Shown piece after piece: positions 25,701 to 37,134 of a stretch of DNA of 64,000 bases. The notes beneath the pieces were generated by a model. That model was not told where the DNA came from and ran no database searches. It was given only the letters and a program-made list of their open reading frames with translations. The stretch covers positions 1,323 to 65,322 of the forward strand of contig VWZP01005850.1 in NCBI GenBank assembly GCA_013396995.1, in the 5' to 3' direction. Both the position numbers and the translations under genes were made by a program. Each line of letters starts with the position of its first letter. The stretch's first letter is position 1. Source of the stretch: Dicaeum eximium. Taxonomy: Eukaryota > Chordata > Aves > Passeriformes > Dicaeidae.

Positions 25701-28584
25701 ACCATGGATGCTGATGCCAACTATTTATCTTCCACGTGGGAATCCTGGCCTCCTGCTGTGGCAGGAGATGTCAGCTTTTAACCCCGTGGTTTTGTTTTGC
25801 AACAAAACATTTTGTCATCTCAGCCTTTTCCTAGGCTGTCTCCTTCTGGCTCAGTATACCTGGGGAAGGGAAGTTCCTCAGAGTTTGCCTGTTTGACAGG
25901 ACACAAGTTGAGCTGGGAGTCGAGGTGCAAACATCATCTTCAGTCACCATTATAGAAAAGACAATAGTTACATCTACTATGTAATGGATGACAACAGTAT
26001 TTTTTTAATGTAGACAAGCTGGGGTAACTGTAGATTTTTATTAGATCTGTGTTTCTCTGATCAGAGAAGAATGTTTTTTAAACTGTTTTTCCAATAATTT
26101 CCTAGTTAACCATCCAATTTATTAAATGAAATTTTTTCCTATTCATCCAGGGACTTGATTTTCAGTGTATTTTAGAGAAAAGTTTTATAAAGAGCCAAGC
26201 GTAGGTGCATGGGCAGAATCACGGCTTTTCCAAAAATTGAAGTGTGGGGTTAAGACAGACAAAACTGTTCAGTTGCCTCATGAGTTGCTCTGTGGTTGTT
26301 AAGCAGTGGCCATATAAAGGATTTTCTCCATGTGGACTCAGGAGGAGCAGAAATAGGAAGGAAGGCCACACAAACTAAAACAAGGGGACAATAATGTAGC
26401 CTCCCAGACATCAAACAGGCCCCAGCAGGGCAGCCTGCTTTCAAATTCAGTTTGACAGAGTAAATTGAGCAATTTTTCTGCTTGAAGCTGTTTTCCTGGC
26501 ACTCAGAATTGGCTGCCCATTTCCAGGTCACCATTTACAGGGAATACAAAAGTAAACTGATCTGCAGGGCTTCTACTTCAGTACCAGAGCAGAGCACTGA
26601 AACAGGCTGAGGCTGTTTTCTGTAGATAGGAATGATGGGAGCAGGCTTGAATCCTGGAGCAGCAACAGAGGTCTGGTACAGAAATACAAAACTTTTTATT
26701 GCCAAAGCTCAGGGAAGATAGCTCGGGGAATTTTTCCTTTGTATCTTTTGGTCTGGATGTTCCAAAAACTTCTGTTATGTGCTTAATGTATATCTTGCTG
26801 TCCTGTAACCCTTGTGTTTTGGAACTAAATGGAATTATCTGACCACTTCATGTTTTGCTCTTCTGAGCTACTGGCTGCTTTTAAAGGAACTTAGTAGAGA
26901 GTTAATTGGATTTGTGAATGAGAATAATTCATAAATCTAAATGAGGAAATGTGATCTATGAGAACAGAACAAATGAACTTGTCATGTTTAAAGACTAAGG
27001 GATAGCCTAACAGAAACTTGAATAAGGTTGTTTAAAGAACAAAAACAGAATAAATTGTTTGCAGTGTTTATTGGATATGGAATGAAGTTAAAGGAATTGG
27101 AAGATAAATACCTGTTCATGGTTAAGCAGTGACTCATAATGTGGACTCAGGATCAGCAGGTGTTCCTGGGGACAGATTAGCTGTGCTGTTTAGGGGTGCT
27201 GGGGCACGGCTGAGCTTCTCCTGCAGAACAAGAGGCAGGATATGATGCTCGTCCAACTGAATTTTCTCCTTTTTCCTGCCGTGCTTGACTTTTGGTTTGA
27301 AAGTCACCAATAACTTTAATATTCTGGCATGCAAACAGTGAAGAAAATGTATGGAAGAGGAATGGATATGTCCTCTGAAAAGGTAGAGAATTTCTAGAGC
27401 CACAAATATTTAAGGAAAGCAGTAAGGAGAAGCAGGGGAAAAATATTGTTGAAGGAGTTTTTCCACTCTAGGAAGCTGGGACAAAACCACTTCCTCCAAG
27501 ATAAACTTCAGTGAACTGGAAATTCTGATGCATTCTACTTTTTATTTATTTTACTCTTCTTTCTATTAATTTCATTTAAACACCTATAAACATGTTGGAA
27601 ATTGCTGCCTGTGAGTAACCTATTCCAGTCACTCATTAAAGACTGTTGGGCTGCACTGAATGCTGATTTTAATATAGAAGTAGGGAAGTTTAGTATTCTT
27701 GTAATATAAGTGGAAGTAGTATTTAGTAATATAAGTATTTTACAGTATAGAGAAAGGAGTGACGTGTGAAAAGCCCAAGGCTCATCACAGGCAAAATCTG
27801 AGCCTGAGCTGTGGAGGACCCACTGTTCCCTCAACAGTGCTGGAGATCAAGACTTATCCATGAAGTGTTTAGCTTCTGGAGAGGCTGTGCAGCTGTCTTG
27901 GGAGCCCATCTACAAAAACTATCATTATCTGGAGAGAGAGATGGAGGCAGCAACCTCCAGTGAGCCTGAAACCAGAGCACTGCACCAGTAAGGTGAAAAC
28001 TGTTTACCCCTATGAGTGTTGTGCAAAGCTAAAAATTCAGGTAGTTTGTTCTAAGCACACAGGAGCCTCCCCAGAAAGAAGTGCTGCACCTGAATAGTCC
28101 TGAGCATGTTCTCTGACTCTGTAGGAAGAGAAAGAAACAAACAAAAACCTGTAGCTTTGCTGTGAGGAAGCAAACATTTAAATATTAGACCTCTTTCCCT
28201 TCCCCTTGTGTGTACACACATGCATTCTTTCATCCATATGCTCTTTAAAGGAGTAATTTCTTTTTGCCCCTGGAGTTTGCTGCAGCAATATTTCTTTCTT
28301 TTCTGCTCCTTGAGGTGTGTATGCATGGAAGAAAAGAAGTTAATAGCCAGAAACTATAAAATTCACACCTGAATGGCTATTCAATTGCACTGTTAGGAAG
28401 CCTTTGGGGAAGAAAAATTGTTCCTGCTGACTCTGATTCAGTTCTTGTTAGTAATTCAGCAACTTCAGTTTTTATCTCTTGATATTGCCTGAATGAACAT
28501 TATACTTTGTTTTCCTCCAAACTCTGTAAATGATGAACTGCAATACAATAAACTCTGGCTGTGCCAAAAGAAAAATTAGCACTC

Positions 28585-28602
28585 TTTTTTTTTTTTTTTT
28601 TT
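28585..28602. repeat. Poly-T run (18 nt)
   Basis: Uninterrupted T run. It could be a simple slippage run or the tail of a minus-strand retroposed copy, but no flanking duplication was found. Confidence 0.9.
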
Positions 28603-29737
28603 GTCCATAGTGGAAAAACATCATTTACTAAGCTGAACAGATGTCAAATACACCCTAAGTCTTTTCAACTACAAAAATCCTTAATGTTCTGTGAAAATGC
28701 TTTTAAAGAAAAAGGGTTGTTAGATTTTTAAGCTTTAACATCTATGGGGCTTCCATAGAAAACATGGGCTGAAAACAGATTTCCAATTTTTTCTGAGATT
28801 TTTCTGACAAAATTATTTTTCTGGACACTTTTATTTCAGCACTTGGCCAGGTAGAGGGGAGACACTGCTTAGTACTTCTGTGCTAGCATTTGGGCCATAA
28901 TAGAATCTACAAAAAACAAAGGCTCACTGCCACAGTTCTCCAGCCTCCAACCTTTAGTTGGACTTAAATTTGCTTTGGAATAGGAATATATTGCATATAT
29001 TCCAAGTGTAGCTTAAAGGGGGGTTTTGCTTGGGAACCTTCTGCTCCATCCCTGTAAGCACTTGCCCACGTGTTTCTTTTTAATGGAATTTCATCTGTGG
29101 ACATGGATTGGGGCTGGTAAGATGGAGGTATGTGTGCAAGATTTGTGACTGTATGGGTGCATGGCTTCTGAAAACTTGTTGGATGTATTTCATAAGGCTG
29201 TATAATAAATCTTATTTTAACTGTACCATTATTTTTGCAATTTCAATATGTAACTAGTTTCTTGGAGAATAAAAAGGTAATAAAATGTAAGAGAGTATTT
29301 TGAACAGTTTTCATAGTTTATCAAATTACCAACAATTTATAAAGTGCAAATGCAGCCAAAATTACCTTATTCTCTGATTATATGACTTTTAATTAACTCA
29401 ATCAATGAAATTCATATCCCAAACAATTGATCTTGAGAAGAAAGACAATTAAATGAATGCCAGAGTAACCTGAGACCATTTTTCATATAGAGAATCTATT
29501 CTAATTTCTGTCTGAGAGGTCTGGATCTACCAGAGATCTTTCCTTGTGGATCTACCAGGGCTCAGACCTGCTCCCACAAAGGCAGGATCCACTTCCCAGG
29601 ATAGGGCTCCCCTTGGGCTCTGATCCCTCACCCTTCTTACAGCCATGACCTGGGCTGCTTAGTTACAGACCCTTCAAGCTGTGCATCTGTGCTGTGTATT
29701 TACTCTCCCTGGGACAGAAGTAAAGGACCAGTCTAGG

Positions 29738-29751
29738 AAAAAAAAAAAAAA
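29738..29751. repeat. Poly-A run (14 nt)
   Basis: Uninterrupted A run after GTCTAGG. No recognised retroposed body lies upstream. Confidence 0.85.
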
Positions 29752-32599
29752 TTGCCTCTGCCGGTTGACATGCTGACTTTAAAAGAGCTGCTTTTCTGGG
29801 TGGAGGGGTCTTTTTCTGATTGCTGTCTTCTATCTCTGGGTCTTTCCAAATTGTGTTACACTCTATCCTCCTTCTGTTGTTTTATTTTATGAATACAAAT
29901 ACAACTGAACTCAGACTAGCTATCAAGAAGTACAGGTATGAAAGTCTGAAGGATTGCAAGTTTTGATTTTAGTTTCCACCCAAAAGTCTTTGGAAGAATT
30001 TTAGGTGCTGGGTTTTGCTAAGTGGTTAAAAAAGAAACTGTCTAAAATGGAATCTACATGAAAGTGGTTGGAAGAATATCCTGTCTCAAAACTGCTGGAG
30101 GCTCAGATGTCTTCAGACTGGGATTGCAATGACTCAACTGATGCAGAGACTGTCACCTATCAGAGGTGGGTGATACAGGACTGAGCACTCCAGCAGAGCA
30201 GAAATTCCCTCTGACAGGGCTTTTGCAGCTGCTTGCCATGGCAAACAAGCACTGGTCTGCCCAACAGGAAAGGCAAGCAGGAATCCATGCTCCAAGCATA
30301 TTTTGCCTTCTGGTACCTCTACAGCTCTTCCTACATAAATCTTTTGGCAAAGTCACAAACCTAGCTGAATGCACAATTTATAATAATCATTATCCTCTTT
30401 CATATGTTTGCAATGATTGATTTTATGGAATGGAATTTGACTGTAGGATATGTTCTTCTAATTGACCTTTTCAGCTGGCTCAGATTGCAAAATCTGGAAG
30501 TGAGCTGAACAACATTTCTGAAATAAATACCAGCACAGAGGAGAGGAAGCCATGCCAGTGACAAACTGGACAAGGAGCCTGCTTTACCTTGTGTACATCT
30601 CCAAACAGTTCTCCAAACAGCTTTTTCATTAATAAACTATCTCCCACAGCCTGGAGAAAAGGACACAGACAGGAAACAATTCATTTGTTGGTATTGGAAG
30701 CAGTAAAGAAATTGCAATACAAATTCAATGTTTACCAATCTGCCACTAAAAACGATGCTAAGGGAAGCTCCAGCAATGACAAGGTGCCAGCAGACCCATC
30801 TCAGACATGGCTGGCCATGTAGATAATCCTTTTCCTTGTAGCTTCAGCAATCACACTGCTTTTGTTATGAGTATGACATTGTTTTCATCATAAATCTCTG
30901 GCTTCAAGGATTTATGTAATGTCCTGAAAAGGCTTGTCTTAAAAATACTCATTTTTAATACTCATACAGAAATGTATGTATGTCTTGTTTTTTCTAAAAT
31001 CTGTGGTGAGTTTTGCAAGACTGTGGGATGCAAAAAAGAGTATCAGCAATTCATATGCCTTTTTCATTTGTTCTAAGTACCTCTACTCTTTTAGAAATGT
31101 TTATGTTAAAGACCCATATACCTGGGTATCTGGTGCAGATGCTGAAAAGCACAGTCTTGTTTAAGAAGTATTGTTCTGTCTTTGGTACTTGACTCCCTTC
31201 CCAACTGCAAGCAGTATCACAGGCATCTCTGTCCTCAAAGGCACATCCACGTTTGTTCCTTGTTTATAAAGTTTCCTTTCCTTTGACACATCTTTCAGCT
31301 TCATTCCACTTGTTTACAGTGCAAACATTGGCACGGTAAATAAAAATGAAAGGACTAAATTGTCTCAGAAAGAAATGTGACATAATAACAATGTTTTGCT
31401 CAGTGTCATGTGAATGACACGTATTTTACAAAACTGCTTAAATCTTGTGGAAACTTCAGTGTACTGTTAAGTATGGACTGCTTGGGTGATGAGATCTTGG
31501 TGCATCTGCTTGAGGAAGAAGCAACAAACTTAAAGATACATTACATAAAAATTGGATCCTTGATTTTGACATAGTAACAGAGAAGCTAAAGAAGACATTA
31601 AGAGCAGTGATAATACATAAGGTAATTTCTAATTCACCAAAATTCCTGCATATTATCCTCCAGTCACCATTTTTTAAATTGAACTTAATTAATTTATGTC
31701 TGTTCTTTAGGCCAAACCCCTGTTGCTGAGAAAATATTTCTATTAAGTTTGAACAGTTTTGTAGCAGGTCCCTAAAAATGTTTGGGTTTCAAAGTATAAT
31801 CTTCATGCATAATTTGGCTTTATTTGTGTTACTCCAATAAATACACTGAGCTCTGTGTTCTACACCTGAGATCAGAAAAGTGTCTTCAAGAGAACTCTAT
31901 AACATAAATTTATTCTCTTTGTTTTGAACAGAAAAGATAAATGAAAAAGCTAATTTTAAAAGCCTGATTTCAAAAAATAGGGTGGATAAAGAAAGGAAAC
32001 CTGGCAGAAATTCATGACTGAAGCCTGTGACTGCAGTAAGGAAAACATCCTTGTATTTATGCTCTGTTTGGATCTTGGTACTGTTATATACCTGTGCTTC
32101 TTGGGAATTAAATAGTACTTCCCACTCTGGGTGAAGTTAGATCTGCAGCTCATTTAGGAAAGCAGTGATGGATTTGATGGCTGAAAAATTTTGATAGAAG
32201 TAAAAACAAATCTGAATAGATTGATTTTTAAAAGTCATATCTCGAAAACACAAGTTTAGTTCCATATGTCCCTGTAGAAAACTATCATATTGCTACCAGG
32301 ATGATAAATAGCCTTAATGTCTTTCACACAGCTGGGGGAAAAATTCTCCAAGTTAATATCATAAATAAAATTACAGAGATTCCTTTGGTGCCCAATTTAA
32401 TTGTGTTCTAATTATTATCCAACATATGCGACTACACGTGATACAGCTTTTAAGCTGAGATATTTATGAACCATGTGTTCCTCTGCAAAATTAATTTAGG
32501 ATTTTTAGTGGCTGTTGTTCCTGCCTATACAGAAATTCTGAAGTACTTTGTTAGAGGATGCTGATCTTTAGGTCCAAGATAACTGATAAGGCAGCAGGT

Positions 32600-32925
32600 G
32601 CCTACAGGAGAGCTGGAGAGGGACTTGAAGGGGGTTCACTGACAGTACAAGGCAAAATGGCTTTAAAATAGGAATAGGTTTAGAGTTTACTCTAAAATAA
32701 GAGTAGATTAGATATTAGGATGAAATTGCTCCCTGTGAGGGTGGTGAGGCCCTGGCACAGGGTGCCCAGAGAAGCTGTGGATGTCCCATCCCTGGAAGTA
32801 CCCAAGGCCAAGCTGGACAGAGCTTGGAGCACCCTGGAATGGTGTAAAGTGTCCCTGCCCATGGCAGGGGGTGGAACAAGGTGAGCTTTGAGGTTCCTTG
32901 TAACCCAAAGAATTCAGGAATAATG
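32600..32925 (+). mobile_element. CR1 LINE, 3'-end fragment
   Basis: The series of landmarks is that of an avian CR1 3' terminus: GAGAGGGACTT, AAAATGGCTTTAAA, GATTAGATATTAGGATGAAATT, GTGAGGGTGGTGAGGC, TGCCCAGAGAAGCTGTGGAT, CCCATCCCTGGAAGT, GTGTCCCTGCCCATGGCAGG and a final GAGGTTCCTTGTAACCC. It is 5'-truncated, as most CR1 copies are, and covers only the terminal coding and untranslated part. Open frames across it on the minus strand are not genes. Confidence 0.92.
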
Positions 32926-34614
32926 GTGATGGTGTACACTTGCATTTAATACAGCCAAGGCTGATGGGATGGCCTTCCTTATTCCTACTGCTCCATGAGA
33001 GTGAAAGCACTTCAGAACTGTACTTTAAAAACATGTTTAAATTTAGCATGTCTAGGTTTGCTTTATTTTAATTGGAGCCCAGATTTCCAAATGATCTGCC
33101 TGTTTGCTGGTACCAATTAAGCCCTGCTAGACAACGTCTGAGGGCCTTTTAAACTTGGAGCAGTGCTGGAAATACTGAGCTGCTTCACCCATAATAGTGG
33201 AACCATTTTTAGTGCAAGAGCAGCAGACACCATTTTTTTACAAGGCAGCAGCAAGCTTGACATTCTATTAACACATTCTTTTCAATTCTGGGTTAGACTG
33301 AGCCTTAAATGTAATGGTTGATGAGTGCTCTTTTTCCCAGCTGCAAGCAGAGTCAAAGCCACAGCTACACTCCTTCCACTGGCCTTTTCCTTTTTCTCAC
33401 CTGCTGTGTGCCAGAGGAATATCTCTGCTCTTTCATCACACTCTCTTTTCCTCATTAAAGAAATTATTAAAATCGTAGGGATTTTGTTAGTATGATCCAA
33501 CAAGGGCCAGGGCTGGAGCTTTGTCCAGATCACCTGGATTCCCGTGGCTGAACAGCTGCAACCCAGACCAGAACACACCAGAGCCTCCCAGATTCTAGGT
33601 GGGTGAAAAAAGCAGAAGAAATATTCTTGAAGATGAGGAAATTGTGCAAGTAGTGATCACCACCAGGCTTTATCTACTGAGATCGTTCATTTTTCTAAAA
33701 TGTGTGCACGTTTTTCAGTAAACCAACAGAAAATGGAACACCATGGGGCTGCATCAACTCCTTCTGCTTTCCAGATCCAAAGGTGAAGCAGATTTATTGC
33801 ACCTGGAGTTCTTAGCAGTGTTGCAAAGCTGTGATGTTAGCATTGTCTCAGAAAGGAAAGTTTATGTGTGATACTAAATCTGGAAGTGTCAAACTCGATT
33901 GTAGTAAGTAAATGACATCGTATAAATAATTCAGTGGGCTGCCAGAGTTCATAGAATTAAAACACATTTTATATCTACCCTTAAATTATCTCGTCAGTAG
34001 TGACACCACAGACTCAAAAGTAGTGTATCAGAGATAACAGTCCTTGAACTTGCAGGACAAATTGAAATGCTCAGATATTCTGCAAATGTTCTTTCAGGGA
34101 AGAATCCAATGATTACATTGTCAGTGCTGAATTTTTTACTTCATCTTTCTCTTGTAATCTGAAGTGTCTGAGTCACTGATTTAAGCAAAATAATTGCATT
34201 GCATTTTATTATTAAATAACTATAAAGTAATAAAAGTAAAATCATGCTTACCTTACATTTATTTGTTTATAAGAGAGCTTGCAAACTTCTTTTTCAAAAT
34301 GGTCTCAATGATGTAATATTTTTCATGCTGAGAAAATAATAAGAATGGTCTTAAATATTCTAAATAAGTCAGAAAATGAGTGCTTCATTCCTTTATACTT
34401 TTAGGCAGTACATTTTATCCCCTTCCTAATACCAGTCTTAAGTACTGACTTGAACCCTTTATGTCCTATGCAAAAATCAAGTTTATGGTTGTCTAGTGAT
34501 GGGTTAAAAGACAGAATCTCATGCTCCTCATCCATCAAATATCTGCATCTGTGAGGTTTGTGTGACTCTCTTTTCTCATTTACTGCCCTTAGGAGTGGGA
34601 GGGTTCAGTCCATG
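32926..34614. other. Unique A+T-rich non-coding DNA
   Basis: No gene or repeat recognised between the CR1 fragment and the second family-1 LTR. Confidence 0.5.
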
Positions 34615-35052
34615 GCCATGATGCCTTGGGGTGGCTCCCAAGAACAGAGGCTGGACAAGATTTAGAGAATAAAGTGGGTATTTATTAAAGGCCTTCAATA
34701 GCTGCACCCTGGGTAGTCAGAAGCCTCCCAGAGGCTGCACCCAGGATGGACAGTGGTCAGTTTTTCAGACAGTTATAAGTTTGGTGCATTTACAAATCAG
34801 GGATTAATTCTCCAATTACAGCTTCAGGTAATTAAGTAATTTACCCCCATTTTGCTCCCCCCTGATTCACTCTTATTTATACTTTTTGGTGCCTGAGGCT
34901 GTGGGGGTCCTTGGACCTCAGGCCCAGAGGGATTGTTTTGTCAGACCAAAACGTGAAGACAGTAACTAACACTCCATGTGGAGTTTGGAGTTTTGCACTA
35001 ATGCAGTACAGGATTTGAAAACATAAAAGCTGAAATCCTAAGGCATCAGCCA
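34615..35052 (-). mobile_element. Solo LTR, family 1, copy 2 (minus orientation)
   Basis: The LTR occupies 34619-35048 (430 bp). It begins TGATGCCTTGGGG and ends CCTAAGGCATCA, so the two ends are inverted copies of each other. GCCA occurs immediately on both sides (34615-34618 and 35049-35052) and reads as a 4-bp target duplication. On the minus strand there is a TATAAATA box (34874-34881), followed about 190 bp later by AATAAA (34681-34686) and then by the TGTCC...CATCA end, the normal order of promoter and polyadenylation signal in an LTR. No internal retroviral sequence adjoins it. It is the best-preserved copy of the four. Confidence 0.93.
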
Positions 35053-36322
35053 GAGTGTGGCACACCCTGTTTGGAGCAGGGCAGTGCAGAGCACAGCTGC
35101 TGCTGTAGAAATGGTGCCTAAAACCCCTTTGTGGGCAAAGCCCCCCAGCCCCCAGCCTGAACTGCCTGCACTGCTCAGTGAGAGGCACAGGGCAGGAAGA
35201 GGAAAGTTCCAAGTCACACGACAAGGAGCAGAGTGCCATTTGAACAGACATGATCTGCTGAGATAAGTGACTTGCAGTACACAGCAGCAATCATCAAAAT
35301 GACAATTTGAGTGCAAAACAGGAAATGAAATTACTAGAGCTGGGTTCTGTCTGCTACTCACCTGGTGGTTTGTGGCTGTCCTTGTTGATTTTAGTGGGGC
35401 TATCTGCAGTGGAAGGGAGAAGAATTATAACCTTGCATCACTTCCACTGGGCTCTGAGCAACCTGGTCCAGTGCAAGGTGGCCCTGCCCATGAGAGGGGA
35501 GTGGACAAGATGGTTTTTAAGGTACTTCCAACCCAAACCATTCTGTGATTTTTGGCCAAGCACCTTCCGTTGCCAGGGGTGGGAAGAGCAGTGGATTAGA
35601 ATATAAACAGCGATGTTTTACATCAGTGTTTAAGTTCTTGGTTTGCTCCCAGGTTGGAACAATATTGCATTGTCCTTTCTCTGGGGTTCTGCAGCAAATA
35701 AACAGCTGAATGCAATGCCCTTAAACTTTCCAAGTGTTTTGGAAAGACGCCAAAAGAGTGCAAAGAAGGTGAATCAAAATTTCATGCATACACCAGAGAA
35801 TAGTTACACTGAAAAATAAAGGCGATTTTTATTATGATTAAAAATTTAAAAGGTAAACATGAGTTCAGACATCCTTAATATCAACAGGGAATAATGCTTG
35901 CTGAAGGACACACCAACAGGTTTTTTTCCTTTTTCCCCAAGTAAGCTAGCTGAGCCAGATCATGTTCCCTGCAGAGGGGACAATGAACCATGGAAGATGA
36001 AAGCCCTGGAATCAAATACTATTGTACTCTGCCATTGAGGCCATTATTTGATTCAAACACATTAAATTAACTTCTGTCTCCTGTGTATGTAAACAGCAGA
36101 TTGGATGTTAACAGGAAAGTGGCGTAGTTGGGAAAACCTGATTGGAACTGTGTTATTTTCTTCTGTTTGCTTTTTGAAAAAGCCCTGGTAATTTTACAGG
36201 CTATTGAATTGCTGGACACATAGACATTTCAAGTGTGCTATAATTCTGTATTTAAGGTTTTCCTCCAGAGTGGATGAGGTTGGAGAAAAGGAGAAATACT
36301 TCACCAGTCATCCAGTAATTTC
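35053..36322. other. Unique DNA between two family-1 LTRs, with a CR1 fragment
   Basis: The interval holds a short CR1 piece (35448-35551) but nothing retroviral. The LTRs on either side have different flanking duplications. It is therefore host DNA and not the inside of a provirus. Confidence 0.7.
35448..35551 (+). mobile_element. CR1 LINE, short 3'-end fragment
   Basis: It matches the CR1 terminus from GGGCTCTGAGCAACCTGGTC through GGCCCTGCCCATGAGAGGGG to TTCCAACCCAAACCATTCTG, sense to the right. It is about 100 bp and severely 5'-truncated. Confidence 0.9.
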
Positions 36323-36338
36323 TTTTTTTTTTTTTTTN

Positions 36339-36369
<31 letters not shown>
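36323..36369. repeat. Poly-T tract of about 47 nt containing an N
   Basis: The T run is interrupted only by one undetermined base at 36338. The N indicates that the assembler could not resolve the run, so its length is unreliable. No clear retroposed body or flanking duplication was identified beside it. Confidence 0.9.
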
Positions 36370-36689
36370 CTCCTCTTAAAATGATTTAAAATTTATCCTT
36401 TCCAGACAGGTCAAATCGCCAACGGATATAAAATGACAAAGTTCTGTTGAAGCCAGGGGGTTCTACAGTTTTACAGCTGTTGAGGATTTCTATCAAGAAA
36501 TACCCAGTGAATAAAGACAGAGGAACTAGACAGTTGGCTTAACACTGAATTGGAAATGTGAACATCAAATCTCCTTTTGAAAGACCCTGAAGGCTGTGAA
36601 GAAAACATTGCTTAGGGAATGGAATGTGGCCTCCCATGACAGACAAGATACTGGCTCCAGGAGGAGCGAGCAGAGCTGTGGGTACAAAG

Positions 36690-37134
36690 AAACTGATGCC
36701 TTGGTGTGGGTAACTAGAACAGAGGCGGGACAAGATTTAGAGAATAAAGTGAGTATTTATTAAAGGCCTTCAATAGCTGCACCTTGGGCAGTCAGAAGCC
36801 TCCCAGAGGCTGCACCCAGGATGGACAGTGGTCAGTTTTTCAGACAATTATAAGTTTGGTCCATTTACATATTGGGGGGGGGTTTAATCTTCCAATTACA
36901 GCTTCAGGTAATGAAGTAATTTACCCCCATTTTGCTCCCCCCTGATTCACTCTTATTTATACTTTTTGGTGCCTGAGGCTGTGGGGTGTCCTTGGATTTC
37001 AGGCCCAGAGGGATTGTTTTGTCAGACCAAAACGTGAAGACAGTAACTAACACTCCATATGGAGTTTGGAGTTATGCACGAATGCAGTGCAGGATTTGAA
37101 AAAAATAAAGGCTAAAATCTCAAGACATTAAAAC
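36690..37134 (-). mobile_element. Solo LTR, family 1, copy 3 (minus orientation)
   Basis: The LTR occupies 36694-37130. It starts TGATGCCTTGGTG and ends CAAGACATTA, a mutated form of the family terminus. AAAC flanks it on both sides (36690-36693 and 37131-37134), a 4-bp target duplication different from that of copy 2. It therefore inserted independently rather than being the second LTR of one provirus. The TATAAATA and AATAAA signals of copy 2 are kept. A G-run and a few substitutions near 36878 separate it from copy 2. Confidence 0.92.

Larger units (their letters stand above)
22255..32599. other. Mostly unique A+T-rich non-coding DNA
   Basis: No gene recognised. The stretch holds a pyrimidine tract at 22.74 kb, an 18-T run at 28.59 kb and a 14-A run at 29.74 kb. 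Open frames reach 133 codons (25495-25896) but have no domain or matching splice sites. Confidence 0.5.
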
